A stretch of DNA of 64,000 nt from Acetatifactor muris (lineage in GTDB: Bacteria; Bacillota; Clostridia; Lachnospirales; Lachnospiraceae). Below are positions 32,403-39,895 of the stretch, in pieces (position 1 is the first letter of the stretch; each line of letters opens with the position of its first letter). The notes under the pieces are model-generated. The model searched no databases, was not told the origin of the DNA, and saw only the letters and a program-made list of their open reading frames with translations. The stretch covers positions 1-64,000 of the forward strand of contig NZ_JANJZD010000024.1 of NCBI RefSeq assembly GCF_024623325.1, read 5' to 3'. The position numbers and the translations under genes are program-made.

Positions 32403-32781
32403 ATGGAATAGGAACAGAGAGGGCTATGCTGACATTACCGCCGGCATAGCCATAGGGAGAGTATCAAGAGAGGAAAGGAAGATTGCTATGGCGAAGAAGA
32501 GAAACTGCAGGCGCACAACAGACGAAAGTATTATCCACGAAAAGGCTGTAAAGATGCGGAAAATGACTGACGAGCAGCTGGTGCATTACGTGGAGGATCG
32601 GGTGGAGAAAGCCAGGAGCGAGGGTTTTAACCAGGGAAAGGCTCAGGCACCTAAATACAGATCGATCAGCATTGAGAAAATTATCAATGAGATTGGAAAT
32701 GTCCGGGGAATCGGGGCAACTAAGCTGGAGGGCATTCAGGCAATCCTCGAAAAGCATTTGGAGGTAAGAGCAGAATGTTAA
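32395..32781 (+). CDS. Small phage protein with HhH-like end
   Basis: A 128-residue protein that opens with MGKWNRNREGYADITAGIAI, a stretch that recurs as the start of small clostridial phage proteins, and ends in a charged helix plus IGNVRGIGATKLEGI, which resembles a helix-hairpin-helix DNA-binding turn. A second in-frame start with a better ribosome site is at 32488 (MAKKRNCRRTT), so two products or a later start are possible. It overlaps its neighbours by 8 and 7 bases. Confidence 0.6.
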   Translation: MGKWNRNREGYADITAGIAIGRVSREERKIAMAKKRNCRRTTDESIIHEKAVKMRKMTDEQLVHYVEDRVEKARSEGFNQGKAQAPKYRSISIEKIINEIGNVRGIGATKLEGIQAILEKHLEVRAEC

Positions 32782-32963
32782 AAGTTGGAGATAAGGTTGT
32801 TATGAATGACAAGTACCATGTTCCTGAGAAGAATAAGGGAAAAGAGTTTATTGTTACAGTAGAACCGCAGGAAGTATGTGGAACGCTTTGTGTATGGCTC
32901 GAAGGTTATAGAGGTTGTTATGCCGCAGACGGATTGACAAAGGTTGGTGAGGCCAATGTCTGA
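32775..32963 (+). CDS. Small unknown protein, SH3-like
   Basis: A 62-residue, probably all-beta protein (LKVGDKVVMNDKYHV, KEFIVTVEPQEVCG, LEGYRGCYAADGLTKV) resembling small SH3-like phage proteins. It is coupled to the genes on both sides by overlaps of 7 and 8 bases. No function can be assigned. Confidence 0.6.
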   Translation: MLKVGDKVVMNDKYHVPEKNKGKEFIVTVEPQEVCGTLCVWLEGYRGCYAADGLTKVGEANV

Positions 32964-33516
32964 TCCGAGGCGGCAGCTGATCGGGAGGCGGAGCAAAGCT
33001 GCCGGAGAAACCTTTGAGCGCTGGATCACGGATGCCTGTGAATTTTATCTGCGGAATGGCTGGGCGCATATAGAAAAGACGCCGGAGCCGTTCCACATCA
33101 CCAGCAAGGACGAAAGAGGAGTTGTCCGTGGTTATTATGAAAAGAAAGGGCAGCCGGATTATAAAGGCATTTTATGTGATGGCAGCGGGATTATGTTTGA
33201 GGCCAAGCACACGGATTCCGACAGAATCAATCAGAATGCCGTTACGGATACCCAGTGGAAAAGCCTTGATATTTATGAGAAGTTTGGGGCCCACTGCTAT
33301 GTGATGGTATCCGTAGGGCTGATGAAGTTTTATAGGGTTCCCTGGGATATCTGGAAAAAGATGAAAGAGTTGTTCGGGCATAAGTTTATGACGGAACAGG
33401 AACTGGAGCCGTACCGGTTGCAGGAGAAGCAATGCACAATACTCATTTTGGAAGGAGTGGAATTGAAAGATGAAAATACAGAAAACAGACCTGGCTCAGA
33501 AGCTGAACAAAATTAA
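32956..33516 (+). CDS. recU: RecU-like Holliday-junction resolvase
   Basis: A 186-residue nuclease of the RecU fold. The active-site pattern is visible: RSKAAGETFERWITDACEFY (with the catalytic Glu), QPDYKGIL (Asp) and MFEAKHTDS (E-x-K), followed by QWKSLDIYEKFGAHCYVMVS. RecU resolves four-way DNA junctions; in phages it helps process recombination and replication intermediates before packaging. It lies 5' of, and overlaps by 47 bases, the sliding-clamp gene. The start at 32956 follows GGTGAGG. Confidence 0.85.
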   Translation: MSDPRRQLIGRRSKAAGETFERWITDACEFYLRNGWAHIEKTPEPFHITSKDERGVVRGYYEKKGQPDYKGILCDGSGIMFEAKHTDSDRINQNAVTDTQWKSLDIYEKFGAHCYVMVSVGLMKFYRVPWDIWKKMKELFGHKFMTEQELEPYRLQEKQCTILILEGVELKDENTENRPGSEAEQN

Positions 33517-34516
33517 GGGAGTGGTGCCGAAGAAAACCACCATGCCGGTCTTACAGGGTATTTTGGTCCGGGATGGTTATTTAATCGCCAGCAATATGGA
33601 AATGACCGTTAAGGCGAAGATAGAGGGCACAGAGGGGGAATCCTTCATCATTCCGGAAAGGGCGTTTGACCTGATCAATAACCTGCCGGATGGAGAGATG
33701 GAAATTTCCGCTGCGGCTGGCAATATCATCACGATCAAGGCTGACAAGATCAAAAATAAGTATCAGACGCTGGATCCGGCACAGTTTCCTACAACGGCTT
33801 CTCAGGATGAGGGAAGTGAGCTGAGGATTAAAGCAGAAATGCTTTTGGAATCCATGAAACGTGTATCCTATGCGGTGCCGGCGCAGAATACCAATACGGT
33901 AATGACTGCCATGTGTCTGCAGGCGGCAGGCGGGCAGCTGAATTTTGCCGGACTGGATGGCCATGTGCTGGCATGGGACAAAATAGACTATGACGGAGAA
34001 TTTGAACTACTGATACCGAAAAATACGGTCGATAAGATGAAGTCACTCGGGCTGTCCGGGGAGGTCCAGATCCGGCACAATAAGACGGGCGCAGTATTTA
34101 TAACGGAGGATTTTGAAATATATACCCGGCTGATCGAGGGGGAGTATTTCAAGTATCAGACACTATTCAAGGAACTTCCGTTACATACGGTCGTATCGAG
34201 AATTGCCCTGCTGGATGCGATGACAAGGGCGAAGATGTGTACCGAGGAGCGGTGTCCGGTCAGGTTTGAACTGGAAGGAGGTTCCCTGAGCCTGAGCATT
34301 AAAGATAAGACCACGGATTACCATGAAACGATAGAGCTTCAGGAGAACATTGCGGAGACGCTGACGATAGGGTTTGATGCCCGGCTGGTACTGGAAACGC
34401 TGAAAGCGTTCGACTGTGAGAATGTAGGGCTTTCCTTTGGAGGCCCGAAGATGCCTATGATTGTCGAGGCCGAGGACAGCGATTTTAAGACAATCGTTCT
34501 CCCGGTGGCAATATAA
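33470..34516 (+). CDS. dnaN: Phage-encoded DNA polymerase III beta clamp
   Basis: A 348-residue sliding-clamp protein, close to the usual 366-380. It shows the three-domain clamp order: KIQKTDLAQKLNKIKGVV with TMPVLQGILV (domain I), ELRIKAEMLLESMKRVSYAV (domain II), HTVVSRIALLDAMTRAKM (domain III) and the ending FKTIVLPVAI, like the family MLPVR end. The clamp rings DNA and tethers polymerase and repair proteins. No phage DNA polymerase is visible, so it probably replaces or competes with the host clamp on host polymerase. It overlaps the end of recU. Confidence 0.88.
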   Translation: MKIQKTDLAQKLNKIKGVVPKKTTMPVLQGILVRDGYLIASNMEMTVKAKIEGTEGESFIIPERAFDLINNLPDGEMEISAAAGNIITIKADKIKNKYQTLDPAQFPTTASQDEGSELRIKAEMLLESMKRVSYAVPAQNTNTVMTAMCLQAAGGQLNFAGLDGHVLAWDKIDYDGEFELLIPKNTVDKMKSLGLSGEVQIRHNKTGAVFITEDFEIYTRLIEGEYFKYQTLFKELPLHTVVSRIALLDAMTRAKMCTEERCPVRFELEGGSLSLSIKDKTTDYHETIELQENIAETLTIGFDARLVLETLKAFDCENVGLSFGGPKMPMIVEAEDSDFKTIVLPVAI

Positions 34517-34574
34517 ATTAGCGCCACATACTCCGATTGGTCTCGGAAAGGAATGATATCACACAAATAAACCA

Positions 34575-34595
34575 GGGCGGCGGGCGCTGCCGCCC
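34575..34595 (+). promoter_or_regulatory. GC-rich hairpin just before a ribosome site
   Basis: GGGCGGC pairs perfectly with GCCGCCC (7 bp, 7-base loop) and ends 5 bases before GGAG of the 34610 gene. With no T run it is unlikely to be a terminator; it may affect translation or RNA stability. Confidence 0.4.
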
Positions 34596-34609
34596 GGAAA
34601 GGAGCAGAC

Positions 34610-35278
34610 ATGGACGAAAGCATAAAAAACAGATGCATGAAAAGATTTAAGAATCATAAAGCTACGGTGGTACTGGAAAATGAGGATTTCCTGATTTTGG
34701 ATTGGAGGGATAAGAGCGGCAGCGGAGAATATGCGGTCAGATATATTGTGGATTGCCAGAAAGGAAATCTGATTGTCAGTGGGGATCTGGGAGACTGCAT
34801 AGCCAGCTGGTTCAATCATGTAACACCGGATAAGCTGGCGTGTTATATCAATGATATCTCATACTTCATGGGAAAATTCCAGTGTTCTTCCGACACATAT
34901 GATTATCAATGGCACGATATCGTGTCAGACCTTGAGGGCATAAAGGAAGAATTTCTGAAAGATGATGGAAATTGGAATCATGGAATATCAGCAGGTGAGG
35001 TTGAGGAAGATTTTGCAGAAATGCTCAGATTATGCGATGAAATGACTTTTGGAGAAAATGTTCCGTATCCTGATGCCTTTGTTGAACTTGCAGAGAGATA
35101 TGCGGATCCGTGGTGGGAATCAGAATTTGCACATATAGGGAAGCGGATCAGCGAGCGTGTGTATTTGTGGGCCATTGGGTACCAGATGGCTTTAAAACAG
35201 ATACGGAAGGCGGCAGCAGAAGCGGGGGAGGATGGGGCTGGTGGAGCCGATCAGCCGGTATTGGCTCCGGGAGCGTAA
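34610..35278 (+). CDS. Unknown phage protein, 222 residues
   Basis: A soluble, acidic protein. It has a beta-rich first third (ATVVLENEDFLILDWRD, GEYAVRYIVDCQKGNLIVSGDLGDCI) and a helical remainder, with a low-complexity Gly/Ala end. The stretch GDLGDCIASW is seen in some phage proteins of unknown role. No catalytic motif was recognised. AAAGGAG lies before the ATG. It is followed 5 bases later by the broken dam gene. Confidence 0.65.
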   Translation: MDESIKNRCMKRFKNHKATVVLENEDFLILDWRDKSGSGEYAVRYIVDCQKGNLIVSGDLGDCIASWFNHVTPDKLACYINDISYFMGKFQCSSDTYDYQWHDIVSDLEGIKEEFLKDDGNWNHGISAGEVEEDFAEMLRLCDEMTFGENVPYPDAFVELAERYADPWWESEFAHIGKRISERVYLWAIGYQMALKQIRKAAAEAGEDGAGGADQPVLAPGA

Positions 35279-35283
35279 GGCCG

Positions 35284-36099
35284 ATGAAAGCGATAGCGAA
35301 GTATCCGGGAAGTAAGTGGTCGCTGGCAGATTGGATCATAAGATTTTTCCCAAAGCACCACAGCTATCTGGAGCCATTCTTTGGAAGCGGAGCCGTCCTG
35401 TTCAATAAGCCTAGATCCCATATCGAGACGGTTAATGACCTGGATTGCAATGTTGTTAATCTCTTTTAGTGCATACGGGAAAATCCGGAAAAGCTGGCAG
35501 GAATGATTTATATGACACCATACGCACGGGAAGTATACGAAAGGTCATATGAGGAAATTCCAGAGGACAAATTTGAAGCTGCTTTGAATTTCTATATCAG
35601 GCTTAATATGGGACATGGTTTCCGGACTTCCGGGGAGCGTGTGGGCTGGAAGAATGATGTGCAGGGGCGGGAGCGCTCCTACGCATCACAGGATTGGTGC
35701 AATCTGCCGGGGAAGATTATGCAGGCTGCTGAACGGCTCAGGGGCGTACAGATTGAAAACAGGCCGGCGCTTGAACTTATAAAACGGTTCAATTTTGAAA
35801 ACGTGCTGATATATTGCGATCCGCCGTATGTGTTGGAGACTAGGCACGGGAAGCAATACCGATGTGAAATGGATGATATGGAACATGAGGAACTGCTGAA
35901 GGTTTTGCTCCAACATAAAGGACCAGCCATGATAAGCGGCTATGATACAGAATTGTATCGGGACATTCTTTCTAAATGGGAGCGCCGGGAAAACACATCT
36001 TATTCCCAGGTCAACTCCAAGAAAAAAGAAGTGCTGTGGATGAACTTTGAGCCGGCTAATATTCAGATGACTTTTGAAGATTTTGGAGGTTTAGTATGA
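35284..36099 (+). pseudogene. dam: Dam-type DNA adenine methylase interrupted by an in-frame TAG
   Basis: Across 272 codons in one frame the sequence codes a D12-class adenine methylase: AKYPGSKWSLADWI (start motif), EPFFGSGAVLF (motif I), ETVNDLDCNVVNLF and later YCDPPYV (catalytic motif IV), NTSYSQVNSKKKEVLWMNF. A TAG at 35467-35469 falls between NLF and CIRENPEKL, where the family continues without a break. The frame stays open on both sides, so this is a single-base nonsense change, not a frameshift. Since TAG ends other phage genes here, general recoding is unlikely. The first 61 residues alone lack motif IV. Confidence 0.85.
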
Positions 36100-36311
36100 A
36101 GATATGTCCGAAATGTGGAAGAAAATTTGAGCGGCTTTTGGCCGTATCGAGAATGGATAATAAAACGATGATCTGCGATAACTGCGGGACTATGGAGGCA
36201 CTGGACAGCGTTCAGCATGGGATTTTGACACCGCAGGAGCGTACACGGCTTGCGGTAGCAGCAACGGGGAATAAGTGGGCCATGGAGAATTTCAATGATA
36301 CGCATAATTGA
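36096..36311 (+). CDS. Small zinc-ribbon protein, 71 residues
   Basis: It opens MKICPKCGRKFERLL and has a second Cys pair MICDNCGTMEAL (C-x2-C...C-x2-C), then a helical end with TPQERTRLAVAATGN. The ATG overlaps the dam stop by 4 bases, so it depends on ribosomes finishing dam, which the TAG may or may not disturb because the second part of dam could restart at 35503. The role is unknown. Confidence 0.7.
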   Translation: MKICPKCGRKFERLLAVSRMDNKTMICDNCGTMEALDSVQHGILTPQERTRLAVAATGNKWAMENFNDTHN

Positions 36312-36354
36312 ACAACGGAATTCTCTTATCCGGTGATTAAAGGAGATTGATTAT

Positions 36355-36531
36355 ATGAAATGTGCATTGTGTGGAGAGCAGTTTACAGATGATGATCTTG
36401 AAGATCTGATGGAAATGGAGGAGACTTTTCATCGTGAAGGTAATTATTTTATATGCCCTGATTGTTACGATGATTACCGCAGAATGAGCCTTGAAGATCA
36501 GCTTATTGCTTTGATGGAAAGCGCCTCATAA
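36355..36531 (+). CDS. Small zinc-finger protein, 58 residues
   Basis: A short gene with AAAGGAG 9 bases before its ATG. The product begins MKCALCGEQFTDDDLEDL and has a second pair ICPDCYDDYRR (C-x2-C...C-x2-C), with an acidic body and helical end. It is in line with the run of small zinc-ribbon genes around it. The function is unknown. Confidence 0.7.
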   Translation: MKCALCGEQFTDDDLEDLMEMEETFHREGNYFICPDCYDDYRRMSLEDQLIALMESAS

Positions 36532-36564
36532 TATATTTTTATGTTGCGCATGGTGGGAGGTAAT

Positions 36565-36906
36565 ATGTATAGGCAAATGGATATATTTGATTTCATAGAG
36601 AAACCACCAGAAAGCGAACTGAAGCCACCCCGGACACAATTTGAGCAGCTGTTTGAAAAGGTAAGAGATCCGGTATGTCTATGTGCCAACTGTCTATGCG
36701 AGTTTTGCGTGAATAATGCGGAGCAATCACTGGACAGAGTTAAGCCAGGGGAGATGCAGGAGCCGTGTTTTAACTGTGATGATTGCCGGGTATATGATGG
36801 AGATCGCCGGAAACTGAACCAGCGCAAAGAAGAATGCGTGGAATTTGTAATGTCTGATTATGGAGCCAGAAGGAACAGAAAAAGGATAAGGCTGATAAAA
36901 AAATAG
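36565..36906 (+). CDS. Cys-rich phage protein, 113 residues
   Basis: It begins MYRQMDIFDFIEKPP, has a Cys-dense centre (CLCANCLCEFCVNN...CFNCDDCRVYDGD, about 40-80) and a basic end (RRNRKRIRLIKK). The Cys pattern suggests two zinc sites or an Fe-S centre. The Cys-rich tail with a DDCRVYDGD-like stretch recurs in phage proteins of unknown function. GGGAGG lies 6 bases before the ATG at 36565. Confidence 0.65.
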   Translation: MYRQMDIFDFIEKPPESELKPPRTQFEQLFEKVRDPVCLCANCLCEFCVNNAEQSLDRVKPGEMQEPCFNCDDCRVYDGDRRKLNQRKEECVEFVMSDYGARRNRKRIRLIKK

Positions 36907-36915
36907 GAGGTGCCT

Positions 36916-37098
36916 ATGGGAATGTATCATAAAAACAGATTTGTCGGTCCTGGGTACAAACGGCATATAAAGAGATGCACTTCTCGGGGAATGAGAAGGG
37001 CAGCGAAGAAAAGCTGCAGAGAGGAATTTACGGATAAGATCACTCTGACAGGGAAAAGCCACAATCTGTATGGAATGGATGCGTGGAAATTTAGTTGA
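36916..37098 (+). CDS. Small basic protein, 60 residues
   Basis: A strongly basic peptide (KRHIKRCTSRGMRRAAKKSCREEF) with two Cys, possibly nucleic-acid binding. The ATG at 36916 has TAGGAGG 6 bases upstream. No family recognised. Confidence 0.55.
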   Translation: MGMYHKNRFVGPGYKRHIKRCTSRGMRRAAKKSCREEFTDKITLTGKSHNLYGMDAWKFS

Positions 37099-37111
37099 AA
37101 GGTGGAATGTG

Positions 37112-37588
37112 ATGGATAAAAAAGAACGGCTGTGGTTCCTGTTTCAGTTTCTCCATGAGGTCGAAAAAGAAATGTCCCGGGAGGAAGAAAAGCAGGTGAT
37201 GATTGAAAAAGCCATCAATCTCCGCCTGATGTGTGACTATGTGGTCAGCTGTTCATACTATGATGTGGTGCTGATCATCTGTATGCTGCACGATTATATA
37301 AATATGTTGGATGAAATAAAGGCTGATGATGTCTTTTATCAGGCATATTATCGGGGCGTGTTCACGAAGATGGCCGACCGGCTGGCAGAACAGATCGAAT
37401 ATGACTACGAAAAGCAGCTGGAGAAGTGTAAAAAGAAAATGGAGGCGAAAGAGAGAAAAGATGATGTTGGAGAGGATGCGATGGCTTTAGCTGTGAAATA
37501 TAGTGGTAGGGGGAAAGAGGCCAAGAAAGAAGGAGGTGAGACAGGTGCTAAAAGTAACATCAACAGAAATAAAGAAAGCGCTGGCTAA
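37112..37588 (+). CDS. Unknown helical protein, 158 residues
   Basis: Helical and charged throughout (ERLWFLFQFLHEVEKEMSREE..., YEKQLEKCKKKMEAKERKDD) with a hydrophobic centre (YYDVVLIICMLHDYINML) that looks like a buried core helix rather than a membrane helix. AAGGTGG-like sequence is upstream of 37112. Its last 44 bases overlap the next gene, which starts at a GTG. Confidence 0.6.
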   Translation: MDKKERLWFLFQFLHEVEKEMSREEEKQVMIEKAINLRLMCDYVVSCSYYDVVLIICMLHDYINMLDEIKADDVFYQAYYRGVFTKMADRLAEQIEYDYEKQLEKCKKKMEAKERKDDVGEDAMALAVKYSGRGKEAKKEGGETGAKSNINRNKESAG

Positions 37589-38357
37589 ATACCATCCGAA
37601 GGATTATTTCCTTACAGAGTGCAAAACCTGCTCTACATACTTTCCGGATCCACAAGGAATGCTCAAATTTGACGGACTGGCAATGACCAGAAGCTATACG
37701 GCGCCATGTATAACCGGATATGAAATCAAGGTAAGCCGCAGCGGTTTCCTTGGAGATAATAAATGGCATTTGTATCTGCAATACTGTAATGAATTTTATT
37801 TCGTGGTTCCTGCGGGATTGGTGGCAAAGGATGAAATTCCGGAAAATGTCGGCCTGATCTACTATTATCCCGAAACAGGGAAACTCATGAAAAAGAGAAG
37901 GGCGGTTTATCGGAAAATCGAGGAGCCGGTGGGAGTTTATAAGTATATCATTTACAGCCGGCTGGATCAGGAGCGGATACCGTTTTATGAGGACCGGGCA
38001 GAATATGCCAGAGATTATCTCGCGGATCAGAGCGAAAAGAGGAAGATAGGGCGAGACTTCGGAAGTAAGATGGCAAAGGATCTCAAAAATTGCCAGGAGA
38101 GGCTTGAGCGCCTGAGCGATGTGGAGGGACGGCTTGAGCAGCTCCGTAAGATCGAGGAGATTCTGGAAAAGCATCAGATATTAGGATGGCGCTGGTACCG
38201 AAATCTGGATGATACTTTAAAAGATCTGGATGATGCTCTGAGCAGCAGCTATCCGAAAGAATTAGGGCGTGTAGAGGATGATCTGCAGAGAGCATTGGAT
38301 AATCTTAGAAGGATAAAGGAAAACCATTTACAAAAGGAGGCGAGTGAGCTATGTTGA
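37545..38357 (+). CDS. MmcB-like DNA-repair nuclease fold with coiled-coil tail
   Basis: A 270-residue protein. Its first 130 residues match MmcB-like proteins with a restriction-endonuclease-like core: FDGLAMTRSYTAPCITGYEI, then KVSRSGFLGDNKWHLYL (the E-x-K catalytic pair) and CNEFYFVVPAGL, ENVGLIYYY. Residues 170-270 form a long charged coiled coil. MmcB is tied to DNA damage repair, but the exact reaction is not settled. The GTG at 37545 follows AAGGAGG by 8 bases. Confidence 0.75.
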   Translation: MLKVTSTEIKKALAKYHPKDYFLTECKTCSTYFPDPQGMLKFDGLAMTRSYTAPCITGYEIKVSRSGFLGDNKWHLYLQYCNEFYFVVPAGLVAKDEIPENVGLIYYYPETGKLMKKRRAVYRKIEEPVGVYKYIIYSRLDQERIPFYEDRAEYARDYLADQSEKRKIGRDFGSKMAKDLKNCQERLERLSDVEGRLEQLRKIEEILEKHQILGWRWYRNLDDTLKDLDDALSSSYPKELGRVEDDLQRALDNLRRIKENHLQKEASELC

Positions 38358-38746
38358 TACTTCCCATAGAGCGCAAGTGGCTTGATATGATACTTTCCGG
38401 AGAGAAAAAAGATGAATACCGGGAGATAAAACCATATTGGACCGTGAGGATTATACACTGGCTGGGATTTCCCAGCGAGGAAACGGAGACTGTTCTGGAG
38501 CTGCTTAGGGCCCAGGGCACGATCAAGGCCCATCCGGTCATTCTCCAGAACGGATATAGACGTGATTCTCCGGAAGTGGAGGTCATGTGTAAATTATCTA
38601 TCGGAACCGGAAGGGAAGAATGGGGAGCTGTCCCTGGAAAGGAATATTATCGGTTCCATATCGAGCAGATTGGCCGGATGGCCGGTATTGAAAGGGGAGA
38701 GGCGGAGGATGGAACAGAACAGGGTGTTAGATTGGGTTGCAAATGA
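38351..38746 (+). CDS. ASCH/PUA-like domain protein
   Basis: A 131-residue protein whose start (MLILPIERKWLDMILSGEKK then DEYREIKPYW) is the classic ASCH pattern, with the G-x-K-x-x-E-Y-R motif. ASCH domains bind RNA or act in nucleotide/tRNA chemistry. The domain ends with YYRFHIEQIGRM. It overlaps the coiled-coil gene by 7 bases and the next gene by 38. Its place among DNA-acting genes suggests a role in nucleic-acid handling, not proven. Confidence 0.75.
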   Translation: MLILPIERKWLDMILSGEKKDEYREIKPYWTVRIIHWLGFPSEETETVLELLRAQGTIKAHPVILQNGYRRDSPEVEVMCKLSIGTGREEWGAVPGKEYYRFHIEQIGRMAGIERGEAEDGTEQGVRLGCK

Positions 38747-39152
38747 CAGGGTGGTATTATCGCTAACTTGTCAGCAAGAGCAGGAATGGATGGAAATCCT
38801 ACAAAATTCTGAAATGATGAAAAGGCGGATGGTGAGTATGAAAAAACTTGATGATATGATTGCGGATCTGCTTGATATGGATATTGTCAAATCAGACAAT
38901 ACGGTTGTTTTCTCCAACGAGGCAAGGCAGCTGATTCATGAGATTGCTGAGAAGTGCAGCACTATCCCGATTGTGGATGAAACCAGGCAGCAGGCAGAGG
39001 AATATGCCAGGGGATTATCTGCAGAGCAGGTATATACGGATATGCTTTACAAGATTGTGGAGGCGCCTACCAGGATCCACATGAGGGTGTCGGCAAGGAT
39101 GCTGATTCCGATTATTGATCAGAAATTACAAAACGTGGGAGGGGAGGGATAA
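38709..39152 (+). CDS. Unknown helical protein, 147 residues
   Basis: A mostly helical protein (EQEWMEILQNSEMMKRRMVS, MIADLLDMDIVKSDN, QLIHEIAEKC). No known domain. The ATG at 38709 is inside the ASCH gene, behind GGGGAGAGGCGG, so the two are likely coupled. It ends 2 bases before the next GTG start. Confidence 0.6.
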   Translation: MEQNRVLDWVANDRVVLSLTCQQEQEWMEILQNSEMMKRRMVSMKKLDDMIADLLDMDIVKSDNTVVFSNEARQLIHEIAEKCSTIPIVDETRQQAEEYARGLSAEQVYTDMLYKIVEAPTRIHMRVSARMLIPIIDQKLQNVGGEG

Positions 39153-39154
39153 GC

Positions 39155-39382
39155 GTGGAAGTAAAGATATGGCCGAGAGGCCCAAAGGAAAAAGGCGGAT
39201 ATGCCATGATGCCCATGAGGAAGAATATTCCGGTCGGCCGGGATGGATGGGAACTTACACAATGCCCGGCGTGTGGATGTGAATGCTGGAAGACACCGCT
39301 GCTTTCAGTGGTGCTTCAGCAGGGAGCCACTGCCTTATGTACGGAATGCGCCCTGCGGAAAGGGGTGGAAGCAAATGGCTAA
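39155..39382 (+). CDS. Zinc-ribbon protein, 75 residues
   Basis: A C-x2-C-x-C cluster (QCPACGCECWKTPLL) and a second pair (CTECALRKG) indicate a zinc ribbon at about 36-69, after a Gly/Lys/Pro-rich start. It starts at GTG with GGGAGGG upstream. It overlaps the next gene by 8 bases. Confidence 0.65.
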   Translation: MEVKIWPRGPKEKGGYAMMPMRKNIPVGRDGWELTQCPACGCECWKTPLLSVVLQQGATALCTECALRKGVEANG

Positions 39383-39596
39383 GACAAAAAGCGTATTAAA
39401 ATCCCAAAAACCGAAGCGAGTCAAGGAAAAACCGGAGGAAAAGGCTCCAAAGCGTATCGATACTGGAAAAATAATGGCTCTGAAAAGGGCAAGGTGGACC
39501 GATGAAGATATCGCGGCTGAAATGCGCATGGAGCCGGCGGCGGTTTCAAAAGTCATACGGCAGTACATAAGGCGGCTGGCGGAGGGAGGGCTATGA
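39375..39596 (+). CDS. Small basic HTH-like protein, 73 residues
   Basis: A Lys/Pro-rich N-terminus is followed by a helix-turn-helix-like segment: IMALKRARWTDEDIAAEMRM, then EPAAVSKVIRQYIRRL. A very similar motif (AALRSAGWRTERIAAEMGIT, PEAVEEALR) opens the late regulator at 39896, so the two share a small domain. It overlaps both neighbours by 4-8 bases. Confidence 0.65.
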   Translation: MAKTKSVLKSQKPKRVKEKPEEKAPKRIDTGKIMALKRARWTDEDIAAEMRMEPAAVSKVIRQYIRRLAEGGL

Positions 39597-39805
39597 AGTG
39601 TTCAATCTGCGGCAGAAAATTAAAGAACCCAAAGAGCCGGGAGCTGGGGTATGGTCCGGTCTGCTATAAAAGGAAATTTGGCATTGCCCCGCATGCAAGC
39701 CACAGGGATGCCGATATGCCGGTACCGGCAGTGGAAGAAGCCGATCACAATCTCCCGGGACAGATATCCATGGAAGATTATCTGCAGACACTTTTGGGGC
39801 AGTAA
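39593..39805 (+). CDS. DUF6011-like zinc-finger protein, 70 residues
   Basis: It starts MKCSICGRKLKNPKSRELGY with the next GPVCYKRKFG, the C-x2-C-G-R-x-L-x-x-P-x-S-x-x-x-G-Y-G-P-x-C pattern of DUF6011 proteins. The end (GQISMEDYLQTLLGQ) resembles a peptide that binds a clamp or another partner, but that is a guess. Coupled to the gene before by ATGA overlap. Confidence 0.72.
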   Translation: MKCSICGRKLKNPKSRELGYGPVCYKRKFGIAPHASHRDADMPVPAVEEADHNLPGQISMEDYLQTLLGQ

Positions 39806-39843
39806 AAAAGGAGAGTGCTTTCGCAACCCTCCAACAGACAGTT

Positions 39844-39860
39844 AGATTATAACATAATCT
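39844..39860. repeat. Short palindrome before the late-regulator gene
   Basis: AGATTAT-AAC-ATAATCT has perfect 7-base arms. It lies 36 bases before the ATG at 39896 and could be an operator or an AT-rich processing hairpin. No clear promoter was seen with it. Confidence 0.35.
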
Positions 39861-39895
39861 GATAGAAATTGAAATAGGATCAGGAGGGCGATTGC

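Noticed and set aside
35467..35469. TAG recoding across the phage genome
   Set aside because: Other genes here end at TAG in good context (for example 26884-26886 and 28815-28817), so TAG is a normal stop. A single nonsense change in dam is simpler.
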